From: Oceanirhabdus seepicola | GTDB lineage: Bacteria; Bacillota; Clostridia; Clostridiales; Clostridiaceae | Direction: 5' to 3' | NCBI RefSeq assembly: GCF_023684385.1 | Contig: NZ_JAGSOJ010000003.1 | Location: 62,001 to 126,000 of the forward strand | DNA: 64,000 nucleotides | In this document: piece after piece, positions 9,943 through 19,142 of the stretch | Layout: each line of letters begins with the position of its first letter | How positions within the stretch are numbered: position 1 is the first letter of the stretch | Position numbers and translations under genes: made by a program | The notes under the pieces: generated by a model | Told to the model about the DNA's origin: nothing | The model's input: the letters and a program-made list of their open reading frames with translations, nothing else | Databases searched by the model: none

Positions 9943-10194
9943 ATGAATGAAGAAATTAATTATGTAACACTTCTTGATGAGGAAGGTACAGAAGTTGAAT
10001 TTGAAGTAGTAACAAAGTTGGATATTGAAGAGGTTGAATATTTTATTGTAATTCCTAAAGATGAGGATGTAGAAGAAGCAATAGCATTAAAACTTGTATA
10101 TAAAGATGGAGAAGAATTATTTGTTCCTGTAGAGGAAGAGAATGAATTAATGATGGTAAGTGAAGCATATGAAATTCTATTTGAAGAAGAGTAG
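9943..10194 (+). CDS. DUF1292 (YrzB-like) acidic protein
   Basis: 83-residue, very acidic protein of the DUF1292 family, with the usual pattern VTLLDEEGTEVEFEVVTKLD and YFIVIPKDED. Its function is unknown. It follows ruvX by 13 nt with GGAGAGAG upstream of ATG, the conserved order ireB-ruvX-yrzB in Bacillus and Clostridium. Transcription probably ends before the fur promoter, although no clear terminator is visible. Confidence 0.88.
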   Translation: MNEEINYVTLLDEEGTEVEFEVVTKLDIEEVEYFIVIPKDEDVEEAIALKLVYKDGEELFVPVEEENELMMVSEAYEILFEEE

Positions 10195-10210
10195 AATGAA
10201 AATAAAACAT

Positions 10211-10258
10211 AAATAATAATGATTATTATTTGACAAAGACCTAATGGGGCATTAAACT
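10211..10258 (+). promoter_or_regulatory. fur promoter with overlapping Fur-box-like palindrome
   Basis: TTGACA (10230-10235) and TAAACT (10253-10258) are 17 bp apart, a good sigma-A promoter. A perfect 21-bp A/T palindrome (10211-10231, arms AAATAATAAT and ATTATTATTT around G) overlaps the -35 box and resembles a Fur box. This suggests autoregulation by the downstream Fur-family gene. Confidence 0.7.
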
Positions 10259-10342
10259 AATATTAAGAGTATTTGAGCGGATTAATAAAACAATCTAATA
10301 TTTTAATGTTAAGCGGGAATAAAGAGAAGAGGAGGGAAAAAC

Positions 10343-10798
10343 ATGAGTGGAAATCTTAACAAGATAAATGAATTAAAGGAGAATTTAAAGAATAAAGGAT
10401 ATAAGTTGACTCCTCAGAGACGTGCTATCTTAAATAGTATTATGAATAGTGAGGATAGACATCTTACTGCTGAAGAAATATATGATTTAGTAAAGGTTGA
10501 TTGCCCTGAGATTGGATTGGCTACTGTATATAGAACTGTACAGCTTCTAGAAGAATTAGGAGTTGTATCGAAGTTGGATTTAGATGACGGATGCAGTAGA
10601 TATGAATTGGTTATGGAAGGGGAAGCGCATCAACATCATCATCTTATTTGTAACGGATGTGGTAAAGTAATTGAAGTAGAAGGCGATCTTTTAGATGAAT
10701 TAGAAAAGAATATTGAGAAAAATTATAGCTTTAAAATATTAGATCACTCATTGAAGTTTTATGGAATTTGCGAAGAGTGTAAAAGAGAAAATGACTAA
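10343..10798 (+). CDS. fur: Fur-family metalloregulator
   Basis: 151 residues: N-terminal winged helix (about 12-85, TPQRRAILNSI and GLATVYRTVQLLEELGVV) and a dimerisation/metal domain with the HQHHHLICNGCGKVIE regulatory site and the structural zinc pairs CNGC and CEEC. Fur, PerR and Zur cannot be separated with certainty by eye; the Fur-box-like palindrome in its own promoter favours iron or peroxide sensing. AGGAGG precedes ATG 10343. Gene order next to RNase J is conserved in clostridia. Confidence 0.88.
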   Translation: MSGNLNKINELKENLKNKGYKLTPQRRAILNSIMNSEDRHLTAEEIYDLVKVDCPEIGLATVYRTVQLLEELGVVSKLDLDDGCSRYELVMEGEAHQHHHLICNGCGKVIEVEGDLLDELEKNIEKNYSFKILDHSLKFYGICEECKREND

Positions 10799-10818
10799 GT
10801 GAATAAGGAGGGATTCTT

Positions 10819-12486
10819 TTGAGAAAAGATAAAGAACAGATAAAGATAATCCCTCTGGGAGGCTTGAATGAGATCGGTAAAAACACAACGGCGATTGAAT
10901 TTAAAAATGAAATAATCTTGATTGATTGTGGATTAAAATTCCCAGAGGACGATATGTTGGGAATAGACGTGGTAATTCCGGATATGAGTTATATATTTAA
11001 AAACAAAGATAAAGTTAAGGGGATATTCTTAACTCATGGTCATGAAGATCATATTGGTGCACTACCATATGTTTTAAAAGAAATGAATGTACCTGTTTAT
11101 GGAACGAAATTAACTTTAGGTATATTAGAATCAAAATTAAAAGAACACGGTCTATTAGCTACAACAAAGCTGAGAACGGTTGAATCAAGGGATGTAGTTA
11201 AATTAGAGAATATGTCAGTTGAGTTTATTAGAACTATGCACAGTATAGCAGATGCTTCTGCTATAGCAGTTCATACACCAATGGGCGTATTGTTCCATAG
11301 CGGAGATTTTAAAATTGATTATACACCTATTCATGGATTACCTGCAGATTTAGCTAGGTTTGCTGAGTTAGGTAAAAAAGGTGTAATCTGCATGATGTGT
11401 GAAAGTACAAATGTAGAGAGAGCCGGGTATACAATGTCAGAAAAAATGGTTGGAGAAACATTCCAACGTTTATTGACAGATTGTGAAGAGAGAATTATTG
11501 TAGCAACATTTGCTTCAAATGTTCACAGAATAATTCAAATAATTGAAGCAGCAAGAAGAAATGATAGAAAAGTTGCTGTTTCTGGAAGAAGCATGGAGAA
11601 CATTGTTGGTGTTGCTATTGAATTAGGATATATAGATGTAAGTGATGGTATTATTATAGCTATTGATGAAATTAATAAATATCCTAAAAATAGAATTGTA
11701 ATAATTACAACTGGAAGCCAAGGAGAGCCAATGTCAGCATTGACTAGAATGGCTAGAGGTGATCATAAAAAACTTTCAATCAATAAAGGGGATATGGTTA
11801 TTATTTCAGCTACTCCTATTCCTGGAAATGAAAAGCCAGTAACTAAAGTAATAAATCAGTTATTTAAAAAAGGTGCTGAAGTAATATATGAGAAACTAGC
11901 TGATATTCATGTGTCTGGGCACGCGTGTCAAGAAGAGTTGAAGCTTGTGCATTCACTAATAAAACCTAAGTTCTTTATTCCTGTACATGGTGAGTTTAGA
12001 CATTTAAAACAACATGCAGAGTTAGCAAAAGGACTTGGTATGAACAATGAAGACGTTGTTATATGTAACAACGGAGATGTTATTGAGATATCAAGTGACG
12101 AAATTAAAAAGACAGGCACCGTGAATGCAGGACAAATATTTGTTGATGGATTAGGTGTTGGAGATGTAGGAAATATAGTTTTAAGAGATAGAAAGCATCT
12201 TTCTCAAGATGGTATTTTAACTGTTGTAGTTACAATGGAAAAAGATAGCGGAAAAATTATTGCAGGTCCAGATATAATTACAAGGGGATTTGTATATGTA
12301 AGAGAAAGTGAAGATCTTATTTTTGAAGCTAAGAAGAGAGTTAAGGCAGTGCTTAAACAATGTGAACAACAGAATGTTAAAGAGTGGGCTGTGCTTAAAA
12401 ATACAATGAAAGAAAATCTGAGAGGGTATCTCTATGAGAAAACAAAGAGAAATCCAATGATATTACCTATAATTGTAGAAGTGTAA
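10819..12486 (+). CDS. rnj: Ribonuclease J
   Basis: Metallo-beta-lactamase/beta-CASP RNase with 5'-3' exo- and endonuclease activity in mRNA decay and rRNA maturation. 555 residues. The metal motif is FLTHGHEDHIGALPYVL; further metal or CASP residues are in LFHSGDFKIDYTP, VSGRSMENIV and IPVHGEFRHLKQHA. The start is TTG 10819 with AAGGAGGG upstream. It follows fur by 20 nt and ends at a strong terminator. One RNase J is present here; whether a second paralogue exists elsewhere cannot be seen. Confidence 0.95.
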   Translation: MRKDKEQIKIIPLGGLNEIGKNTTAIEFKNEIILIDCGLKFPEDDMLGIDVVIPDMSYIFKNKDKVKGIFLTHGHEDHIGALPYVLKEMNVPVYGTKLTLGILESKLKEHGLLATTKLRTVESRDVVKLENMSVEFIRTMHSIADASAIAVHTPMGVLFHSGDFKIDYTPIHGLPADLARFAELGKKGVICMMCESTNVERAGYTMSEKMVGETFQRLLTDCEERIIVATFASNVHRIIQIIEAARRNDRKVAVSGRSMENIVGVAIELGYIDVSDGIIIAIDEINKYPKNRIVIITTGSQGEPMSALTRMARGDHKKLSINKGDMVIISATPIPGNEKPVTKVINQLFKKGAEVIYEKLADIHVSGHACQEELKLVHSLIKPKFFIPVHGEFRHLKQHAELAKGLGMNNEDVVICNNGDVIEISSDEIKKTGTVNAGQIFVDGLGVGDVGNIVLRDRKHLSQDGILTVVVTMEKDSGKIIAGPDIITRGFVYVRESEDLIFEAKKRVKAVLKQCEQQNVKEWAVLKNTMKENLRGYLYEKTKRNPMILPIIVEV

Positions 12487-12493
12487 AAAAATA

Positions 12494-12536
12494 AAAGTGG
12501 CATTGAATCTATTTGATTCAATGCCACTTTCGTTTT
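12494..12536 (+). terminator. Rho-independent terminator after RNase J
   Basis: A 16-bp perfect stem (12494-12509 with 12515-12530, loop TATTT) is followed by CGTTTT. Confidence 0.85.
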
Positions 12537-12538
12537 AG

Positions 12539-12796
12539 TTGAGAGTTGGAAGTTTAAGAGAAATGTATAATGGATAATGATTGACATTTCTCTTCAAAAA
12601 AATTTAATCTTATTGTTTCTTTGGAAAAAAAGATTTATCATTTTTAACTATATGGAACATTGTAGTTCAAATACAATATTTTATCACTGATAAAATGAGT
12701 TTAACCCTTTTGGTCTTAAGAACAATATAATGTAGGTTCTGACCTTAGTAAGAAACATCCATCGTTGTCAACTGTCAATTGTCAACTGTCAAGTTT
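12539..12796. repeat. Hairpin-array repeat, family B, copy 1
   Basis: Non-coding element related to 14813-15040 (same strand) and to the reverse complement of 36149-36386. Shared features are small hairpins such as TTTTATCA/TGATAAAA (near 12680-12697), a TGTAG-TTCAAATACAA unit, TCTTAAGAACAATATAATGTAGGTT and the end ACATCCATC. The outer ends are simple tandem words (GTCAACTGTCAATTGTCAAC). Confidence 0.65.
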
Positions 12797-12822
12797 TTCT
12801 AAAGGTTTTTAAATTTTTATGT

Positions 12823-12846
12823 GCACGCAGCACGTGTCTTTTTTTA
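12823..12846 (+). terminator. Degenerate GCACGC hairpin with T-tract
   Basis: A weak five-pair hairpin (GCACG with CGTGT) is followed by TTTTTTT. It resembles the perfect GCACGC hairpins used at 31250 and 43241. Confidence 0.45.
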
Positions 12847-12922
12847 TAAATCGGCATAAAAATTGTAATATAATGATTGACTTTTTACCTGAAGGAGACT
12901 AAAATAAGAGATAGTGCAAAAT

Positions 12923-12947
12923 TGGATACTTTGGTGTCCATTTTTTT
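12923..12947 (+). terminator. Terminator-like hairpin in the typA leader
   Basis: A seven-pair stem (12923-12929 TGGATAC with 12934-12940 GTGTCCA, one G-U pair) is followed by seven Ts, 29 nt before the typA start. A TATAAT at 12869-12874 could be the -10 box of a transcript that includes it. It may be a leader attenuator or simply the end of an upstream short transcript. Confidence 0.5.
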
Positions 12948-12975
12948 ATAAAATCAAAACTTTAGGAGGAATAGC

Positions 12976-14799
12976 ATGAGTAATTTTGTTAGAAACGATA
13001 TTAGAAACATTGCTATTATAGCTCATGTTGACCATGGGAAAACAACACTTGTAGATGCTCTTTTGAGACAAAGTAACATTTTTAGAGAAAATGAAAAGAT
13101 TGATGAGAGAGTTATGGATTCCAATGATCTTGAAAAAGAAAGAGGAATAACTATACTATCTAAAAATACTGCTATAGATTATAAAGGGATAAAAATCAAC
13201 ATTATAGATACACCAGGACATGCAGATTTTGGTGGAGAAGTAGAGCGAGTGCTAAAAATGGTTGACAGTGTACTGTTAGTTGTGGATGCTTATGAAGGAG
13301 TAATGCCACAAACAAAATTTGTTCTTAAGAAAGCTCTTGAGCTAAAATTAAGACCGATTGTTGTAATAAATAAAATTGATAGAAAAGATGCAAGACCAGA
13401 AGCGGTTCTTGATGAAATGTTTGACCTATTTGTTGAATTAGGTGCTGATGATGAGCAACTTGATTTTAAAGTAGTTTATGCTTCAGCAAAAGAAGGACAC
13501 GCATCTTATGATTCTGAAGAGCTTAAGGATAACATGGAAGATCTTTTTGATGGTATAGTAAAGAATGTTAAAGCTCCAGAAGGTGAATTAGATGCACCAT
13601 TACAATTATTGATTAGTTCAATTGACTACAATAATTACGTAGGTAAAATTGGTATTGGTAAAGTTGTTAGAGGAAAAATCGATAGAAATCAACAACTTGC
13701 ACACATAAATAAAGAGAGCGAAATTAAGAGAGTAAAGGTATCAAACTTATACACATACGAAGGATTAGGAAAAGTTGAGACTTCTTCTGCTATGATTGGA
13801 GATATTGTTGCTGTAACAGGAATAGCTAACATCAATATAGGTGATACATTAGCAGATTTTGAAAATCCAGAAGCACTTCCATTTGTTAAAATTGATGATC
13901 CAACACTTGCAATGAATTTCTTGGTTAATGATTCACCATTTGCAGGGCAAGATGGAGATTATGTTACATCTAGACACTTAAGGGATAGACTTTATAGAGA
14001 GCTTGAAACAAATGTAAGTCTTAAGGTTGAAGACACTGACTCTGCTGATTGCTTTAAGGTAAGTGGAAGAGGGGAATTGCATTTATCAGTTTTAATCGAA
14101 ACTATGAGAAGAGAAGGATATGAGTTCTCAGTTTCTAAGCCTTCTGTAATTTTCAAAGAAGAAAATGGTAAGAAACTAGAGCCAATGGAAAAGCTAGTAA
14201 TAGATGTTCCAGAAGAATTCATGGGTGGAGTAATAGAACAACTAGGACCAAGAAAAGCAGAAATGGTAAATATGACATCTGCTGTTAATGGGTATACTAG
14301 AATTGAGTTCTTGGTTCCAGCTAGAGGGTTAATTGGATTTAGATCAGACTTCATGACATTTACAAAAGGTAACGGTATAATGAACAGTAGTCTTGAAGGA
14401 TATGAACAATACAAAGGGGATATTCCTGAGAGAGCAAAAGGATCTATTGTTGCTTTTGAAAAAGGAACAGCTGTTGCTTATGGATTATTCAATGCTCAAG
14501 AAAGAGGAGTATTATTCATAGGAGCAGGAACAGATGTATACGAAGGAATGATAGTTGGTGAACAACCACGTCTAGGAGATATGGAAGTTAATGTTTGTAA
14601 AAAGAAACAACTTACAAACACTAGATCATCTGGAGCAGATGATTCATTGAAACTTGTTACGCCTAGAGATTTATCACTTGAAAAAAGTATTGAATTTATT
14701 GATTCTGATGAACTTGTGGAAGTAACGCCTAAAAACATTAGATTAAGAAAGAAGATTCTTGATTCTAATGCAAGAAAAAGAGTTAGAAACAGAAAGTAG
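12976..14799 (+). CDS. typA: Translational GTPase TypA/BipA
   Basis: Ribosome-associated GTPase of the EF-G-like class needed for ribosome assembly and stress or cold growth. 607 residues. G1 is [10 protein letters not shown]3 is [17 protein letters not shown]4 is NKIDR. Domains II, III, V and the BipA-specific C-terminal domain ([30 protein letters not shown]) follow in order. AGGAGGAA lies just upstream of ATG 12976. Single gene bounded by repeat families on both sides. Confidence 0.97.
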   Translation: MSNFVRNDIRNIAIIAHVDHGKTTLVDALLRQSNIFRENEKIDERVMDSNDLEKERGITILSKNTAIDYKGIKINIIDTPGHADFGGEVERVLKMVDSVLLVVDAYEGVMPQTKFVLKKALELKLRPIVVINKIDRKDARPEAVLDEMFDLFVELGADDEQLDFKVVYASAKEGHASYDSEELKDNMEDLFDGIVKNVKAPEGELDAPLQLLISSIDYNNYVGKIGIGKVVRGKIDRNQQLAHINKESEIKRVKVSNLYTYEGLGKVETSSAMIGDIVAVTGIANINIGDTLADFENPEALPFVKIDDPTLAMNFLVNDSPFAGQDGDYVTSRHLRDRLYRELETNVSLKVEDTDSADCFKVSGRGELHLSVLIETMRREGYEFSVSKPSVIFKEENGKKLEPMEKLVIDVPEEFMGGVIEQLGPRKAEMVNMTSAVNGYTRIEFLVPARGLIGFRSDFMTFTKGNGIMNSSLEGYEQYKGDIPERAKGSIVAFEKGTAVAYGLFNAQERGVLFIGAGTDVYEGMIVGEQPRLGDMEVNVCKKKQLTNTRSSGADDSLKLVTPRDLSLEKSIEFIDSDELVEVTPKNIRLRKKILDSNARKRVRNRK

Positions 14800-14812
14800 G
14801 CTTTAGAAAAGA

Positions 14813-15040
14813 AATGGATAATTGATAATGAAGGATATTTCTCTCTGAGAAATGTAAATTATTTTGTTCCTTAGACAAGGATAGTTTACTCGTTTCATTA
14901 TGGATAAAGTCTTGTATTTTAAACAAGATTTTATCTGAATATAAAATAAGTAGATTCTCCTGTTCTAAAGAATAATAAAATGTAGTTTTGCATAGCAAAA
15001 CATCCATCATTATACATTCTCCATTATACATTATCCATTT
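14813..15040. repeat. Hairpin-array repeat, family B, copy 2
   Basis: The ends are inverted (AATGGATAAT and ATTATCCATT). Inside, in order, are small hairpins: ATTTCTCT/GAGAAAT, a GTTTCAT unit, CTTGTATT, TTTTATCTGAATATAAAA and GTTTTGC/GCAAAAC. The order and sequence match the reverse complement of 36149-36386 and, more loosely, 12539-12796. An antisense 82-codon frame here is an accident of the repeat. Confidence 0.7.
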
Positions 15041-15065
15041 ATTTTAGTAGTATGGGGGAGATGAA

Positions 15066-16088
15066 ATGAAGAAGTTTTTAGTTTTCATTGTTGTTTTGAG
15101 TGCCATCATTATTGGGGGATATCTTTACGGTATAAATTATTATAATGAGGCACTGAATCACCCCTTGACGGGAACAGATAATATTGAAATTTCTGTTAGT
15201 CAAGGGGATTCCTTTTATTCATTATTGGAAAGACTATATAATGAGAAGAAAGTAAAGAATCCTTTGGTTTTTAAATTGTATGTTAAGAAGAATAATGTAA
15301 AATGTGATATAAAACCAGGAGAGTATAAGGTTAATGTGGATGAGAATTTTGATGCATTGATTTCTAAACTTTCAAAAGGAACACAAAAAGATACCTATAG
15401 GATTACAATTATTGAGGGTATGAATATTGAACAGATTGCAGAAGTTTTTCAAAAAGCAGGAGTGTTTACTGAAGAAGAGTTTCTACAAGCTGTACAAGAA
15501 TATGAATTGCCTGAGTATGTAATAGACTCTTCAGATGCAAACTATAGCTTAGAAGGATATTTATATCCAGAGACATATAACTTTTATGTGGATAGTAAAC
15601 CCTCAGAGGTTATTGAAATTATGATAAATAGATTTGAGAAGACTATCGAAAGTATTGAAGAAGAATATAATACGAATATAGAAAACCTTCACGAAGTAAT
15701 AATTTTAGCATCTATTGTAGAAAAAGAGGCTGTTAAAGATGAAGAAAGAGCTTTGATTTCTTCAGTGTACTCGAATAGGATAAAAATTGGTATGTTACTT
15801 CAATCATGTCCTACAGTGATATACTCTATTGGTAATGTATTCTATGAGAGGGACAAATTAATTGTGTTGAACAAGGATCTTAAAGTTGAATCGCCGTACA
15901 ATACATACATGAATGAAGGCTTGCCGCCGGGACCTATTGGGGCTCCTAGAAAAGAGAGTATTGTAGCAGCATTGTATCCAGAAGATACAAATTATCTTTA
16001 TTTTGTATCCCAAAACGATGGTACACATTTTTTTACTGATGATTACAATGATTTTCTCAGAGTTAAAGCTCAGACACAAGGAAATTAG
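15066..16088 (+). CDS. mltG: Endolytic murein transglycosylase MltG (YceG-like)
   Basis: Membrane-anchored lytic transglycosylase that cuts nascent peptidoglycan strands. 340 residues. It has one N-terminal transmembrane helix (about 4-24), a LysM-like domain (about 38-110) and a catalytic YceG domain with LEGYLYPETY, the catalytic Glu in ILASIVEKEA, and SPYNTY. ATG 15066 with GGGGGAG upstream. Its TAG stop overlaps the first bases of a family A repeat. Upstream of the tRNA modification genes, as in the B. subtilis yrrL-yrrM region. Confidence 0.93.
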   Translation: MKKFLVFIVVLSAIIIGGYLYGINYYNEALNHPLTGTDNIEISVSQGDSFYSLLERLYNEKKVKNPLVFKLYVKKNNVKCDIKPGEYKVNVDENFDALISKLSKGTQKDTYRITIIEGMNIEQIAEVFQKAGVFTEEEFLQAVQEYELPEYVIDSSDANYSLEGYLYPETYNFYVDSKPSEVIEIMINRFEKTIESIEEEYNTNIENLHEVIILASIVEKEAVKDEERALISSVYSNRIKIGMLLQSCPTVIYSIGNVFYERDKLIVLNKDLKVESPYNTYMNEGLPPGPIGAPRKESIVAALYPEDTNYLYFVSQNDGTHFFTDDYNDFLRVKAQTQGN

Positions 16089-16247
16089 GTGCATGAAAAT
16101 AAATAACTAGTCAAAGATGCAAAGGATATTTTGCATCAGACGATGAGTTGGGTTCCACTGATAGTGGTTCTATCAGTGGGTTCTGACGAAGAAGTATTAT
16201 GCAAAATAGACTCGCATATTGGCTAGTTATTTATTTGAATGTGCCTT
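16087..16247. repeat. MITE-like palindromic repeat, family A, copy 2 (long)
   Basis: It begins AGGTGCATGAAAATAAATAA inside the mltG stop codon and ends with the near-complement TTATTTATTTGAATGTGCCTT. Inside are a GATGCAAA/TTTGCATC hairpin and a 10-bp hairpin (16155-16164 with 16170-16179). Copy 3 shares its arms and the GCAAAATAGAC word but lacks the middle. No open frame of note. Confidence 0.75.
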
Positions 16248-16262
16248 CAATGGAGGGATCTC

Positions 16263-16931
16263 ATGAGCGGAATAGCGCATGATTATATGGAAAAATATTT
16301 AAGAAATTTAATAGATGAAAATGAAGAACCTTTAAAGAGTATGGAAGAGTACAGTGGAGAAAATCATGTTCCTATTGTACAAAAAGAAGTTGCTAATTTC
16401 TTAAAGGTTATGGTTACAATTAAGAAACCTAAGAAAATATTAGAATTAGGAACAGCCATAGGATATTCATCTATACTTATGAGTAGAGAATTAAATAAAC
16501 AGTGTGAAATTGTAACAATTGATAGAAATGATGAAATGGTTGAAATTGCTCAAGACAATATAAATAAACATGGATATGGTGAAAATATTACTATCATTCA
16601 TGAAGAGTGTCTTGAAGCACTTGAAAAAATGGCTGAAACCCAGAAAGGTGAATATGATTTTATATTTATGGATGCCGGTAAAGGTCATTATAATCATTTT
16701 TTACCTTATTGTTTAGATCTTCTTAAGGATGATGGTATAATTATATCTGATAATGTTTTGTTCAGAGGAATGGTAGCATCAGACGATCTTGTTATAAGAA
16801 GAAAGATAACGATAGTAAAAAGAATGAGAAAATACTTGGAAATGATTTCAAAAGACAAGAATCTCTTAACGACAATTATTCCTATGGGTGATGGAATAGC
16901 GATAACCACAAGGAGGGATAGAAGTGTTTAA
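16263..16931 (+). CDS. trmR: tRNA 5-hydroxyuridine methyltransferase TrmR (YrrM-like O-methyltransferase)
   Basis: Class I SAM methyltransferase of the COMT/YrrM group, 222 residues. SAM motif I is ILELGTAIGYSSILM; the metal/acidic motif is FIFMDAGKGHY, with a later ISDNVLFRG. In B. subtilis TrmR methylates ho5U34 to mo5U34 in tRNA, using hydroxylation made by the TrhP (U32 peptidase-like) proteins; the adjacent overlapping U32 gene supports this role. I start at ATG 16263 with GGAGGG upstream; the frame extends to 16239 inside the repeat and is rejected. Confidence 0.88.
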   Translation: MSGIAHDYMEKYLRNLIDENEEPLKSMEEYSGENHVPIVQKEVANFLKVMVTIKKPKKILELGTAIGYSSILMSRELNKQCEIVTIDRNDEMVEIAQDNINKHGYGENITIIHEECLEALEKMAETQKGEYDFIFMDAGKGHYNHFLPYCLDLLKDDGIIISDNVLFRGMVASDDLVIRRKITIVKRMRKYLEMISKDKNLLTTIIPMGDGIAITTRRDRSV

Positions 16932-18144
16932 ACCAGAAATACTTGCACCAGCTGGAAATCTTGATAAGCTAAAAACAGCAATTAATTTTGGAGCAGATGC
17001 TGTTTATCTAGGAGGGCATAAGCTTAATCTTAGAGCTTTTGCTAATAATTTTAATTATGAGCAGTTAAAAGAAGGTGTTGAATATGCCCATGTAAGAGGA
17101 AAGAGGGTATATGTAACATTAAATGCATTTCCTCATAATGAAGATTTTGAAGGGTTAGAGGAATACCTTAAGGAATTGGAAGAGTTGAATGTAGATGCTA
17201 TTATAGTAGCAGATCCAGGAATATTTATGATTGCAAAGCAAACTGTGCCAAATATGGAATTACATTTGAGTACTCAGGCTAACACTGTTAACTATAAAAC
17301 TTGTCAATACTGGTATAAGCAAGGTGTAAAGAGAATTGTATTAGCAAGAGAACTTACTATGGATGAAATTAAGGAGCTTAAGAAAAACTTACCTGAAGGT
17401 TGTGAAATTGAAGCTTTTGTTCATGGAGCAATGTGTATTTCTTATTCAGGTAGATGTTTGTTATCAAACTATATGGTTGGAAGAGATGCTAATCGAGGAG
17501 CATGTGCGCAACCTTGTAGATATAAGTATCATTTAATGGAAGAGAAAAGAAAAGAAGAATATTTCCCTGTTTACGAGGATGAAAGAGGTACATATATCAT
17601 GAATTCAAAAGATATGTGTATGATTGAGCATATTCCAGCATTAGTTGAATCTGGAATAGATTCTTTAAAAATTGAGGGAAGAATGAAGAGTATTTTCTAT
17701 GTAGCTTCAGTTGTAAAAGCTTATAGGGAAGCGCTAGATTCATATTTTGAAAATCCGGAGGGGTATGAATTTAACCCTAAATGGATGGATCTATTGATGA
17801 GACCTAGCCATAGAACATATCATACTGGATTTTATTTTGGTAAAGAAAATATGCAAGTTTATGATTCTTCTGCATATGAAAGAGGATACGACATTATAGG
17901 GATTGTAAGAAGCTATGAAAATGGAATTGTTACAATAGAGCAGCGAAACAAGATAGTTAACGGTGATTCCGCAGAAGTAATGAAACCTAAAGGTGATAAT
18001 CTTCACGTTCATCTTAGAAATATGAAAGATGAGAACGGGAATGAGATAGAGTCTGCAAATAAACCTCAAATGATATTTACAGCTGAGGTTGATGGAATGA
18101 TCGAAAAGAACGATATTATTGTAAAATGCAAGGGGGAAAAATAG
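16924..18144 (+). CDS. trhP: U32 peptidase-family tRNA hydroxylation protein (TrhP/YrrO-like)
   Basis: 406 residues of the U32 family with the signature AFVHGAMCISYSGRCLLS and the conserved cysteines in RGACAQPCRYKY. Family members once called collagenases act in tRNA U34 (TrhP) or 23S rRNA C2501 (RlhA) hydroxylation, using prephenate. The GTG start at 16924 overlaps the trmR end by 8 nt, so translation is coupled, and the pairing with trmR points to ho5U34 synthesis. B. subtilis has two such genes side by side; only one is here. Confidence 0.9.
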   Translation: MFKPEILAPAGNLDKLKTAINFGADAVYLGGHKLNLRAFANNFNYEQLKEGVEYAHVRGKRVYVTLNAFPHNEDFEGLEEYLKELEELNVDAIIVADPGIFMIAKQTVPNMELHLSTQANTVNYKTCQYWYKQGVKRIVLARELTMDEIKELKKNLPEGCEIEAFVHGAMCISYSGRCLLSNYMVGRDANRGACAQPCRYKYHLMEEKRKEEYFPVYEDERGTYIMNSKDMCMIEHIPALVESGIDSLKIEGRMKSIFYVASVVKAYREALDSYFENPEGYEFNPKWMDLLMRPSHRTYHTGFYFGKENMQVYDSSAYERGYDIIGIVRSYENGIVTIEQRNKIVNGDSAEVMKPKGDNLHVHLRNMKDENGNEIESANKPQMIFTAEVDGMIEKNDIIVKCKGEK

Positions 18145-18762
18145 ATGGAGCGTCCCTTAATAATCGGGATAACTGGTGGTTCGGGTTCAGGGAAGAGTAC
18201 TGTAACAAAAGAGATTTGTAACAAATTTAATGAGAATTTATCTATATTACAGATGGATTCTTATTATAAAGATCAAAGTCATTTAACTCCAGATGAAAGA
18301 GTGAAAACAAACTATGATCACCCAGATGCTTTTGATACAGAATTATTAGTTACTCACATAAAGAGTTTGGTTAATGGAGATGAGATAGAAAAACCAATTT
18401 ACGATTTCACTATCCATAATAGAGTAGAAGAAACAATTAAGGTAGAATCAAAGAGTATAATAATTGTTGAAGGTATACTGGTTCTAGATGATGAGTTATT
18501 AAGGGAGCAGTTAGATATTAAGTTATATGTTGACACAGACCCTGATGTTAGATTTATCAGAAGATTAGTTAGGGATATTGAAGAAAGAGGCAGAAGTATG
18601 GAATCTGTTATTGAACAATATCTTAATGTTGTAAGACCGATGCATATGCAATTTATAGAACCAACAAAACGATATGCGGATATAATTATACCTGAAGGTG
18701 GATATAATAAAGTTGCAGTTGATTTGATAACTTCAAAAATAAAGCATAGTCTTCAAGAATAA
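18145..18762 (+). CDS. udk: Uridine kinase
   Basis: Phosphorylates uridine and cytidine in pyrimidine salvage. 205 residues, the usual length. The P-loop is [12 protein letters not shown] (9-20); LQMDSYYKD and [12 protein letters not shown] are substrate-site segments; [12 protein letters not shown] is the Walker B region; the lid is [15 protein letters not shown] follows the trhP stop codon with no gap and uses AAGGGGGAAA inside it. Conserved mltG-trmR-trhP-udk order. Confidence 0.96.
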   Translation: MERPLIIGITGGSGSGKSTVTKEICNKFNENLSILQMDSYYKDQSHLTPDERVKTNYDHPDAFDTELLVTHIKSLVNGDEIEKPIYDFTIHNRVEETIKVESKSIIIVEGILVLDDELLREQLDIKLYVDTDPDVRFIRRLVRDIEERGRSMESVIEQYLNVVRPMHMQFIEPTKRYADIIIPEGGYNKVAVDLITSKIKHSLQE

Positions 18763-18790
18763 AAAAAGAACATTTTTATGTTCTTTTTTT
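18761..18790 (+). terminator. Rho-independent terminator after udk
   Basis: A stem of 13 pairs (18761-18773 with 18778-18790, loop TTTT) contains AGAACAT/ATGTTCT and ends in seven Ts. It overlaps the udk stop codon. Confidence 0.85.
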
Positions 18791-19142
18791 ATTCTTTATG
18801 AAATTGAAAAAAATAAAGAAATTATCTCATGTAATCTTGCTTATATCAATAAGTTTTCCTAGGAAAATGCGTGAAACATGATTTTTGAGTTTACAGTAAA
18901 AATTATTATCAATTATTTTATTTCTTTCAAGAGTGAAAATGTTAGAGAAAAAATAAATAAAATACTATTTAAGATAAAAGTGAGAGAAAATTTTAATTTT
19001 ATTATAAAAGCATTGCATAATTTCTGAAAAGTTACGATAATAAAAGAGGAATATATTTATTTTTAAATAAACATAAATAAGGTCACATTTCACTTGATAT
19101 CATCATATTATAGTAATAAGCAGTGTTTTAGGAGGAAATATA
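18791..19142. other. A/T-rich intergenic region upstream of sigK
   Basis: No open frame with a ribosome site. The only recognisable signal is the sporulation-type promoter at 19084-19112. The rest is A/T-rich and contains no clear inverted repeat. Confidence 0.5.
19084..19112 (+). promoter_or_regulatory. Candidate sigma-E/sigma-K promoter of sigK
   Basis: CATATTATA (19104-19112) matches the mother-cell -10 pattern CATAnnnTA. CACATTT, about 13-14 bp upstream, fits the A/C-rich -35 of sigma-K or a weak sigma-E -35. Placement 31 nt before the sigK start suits sigma-E activation and SigK autoregulation. Confidence 0.5.

Noticed and set aside
14783..15031. 82-codon reverse frame after typA
   Set aside because: Lies over the family B repeat; other copies of the repeat do not keep the frame.
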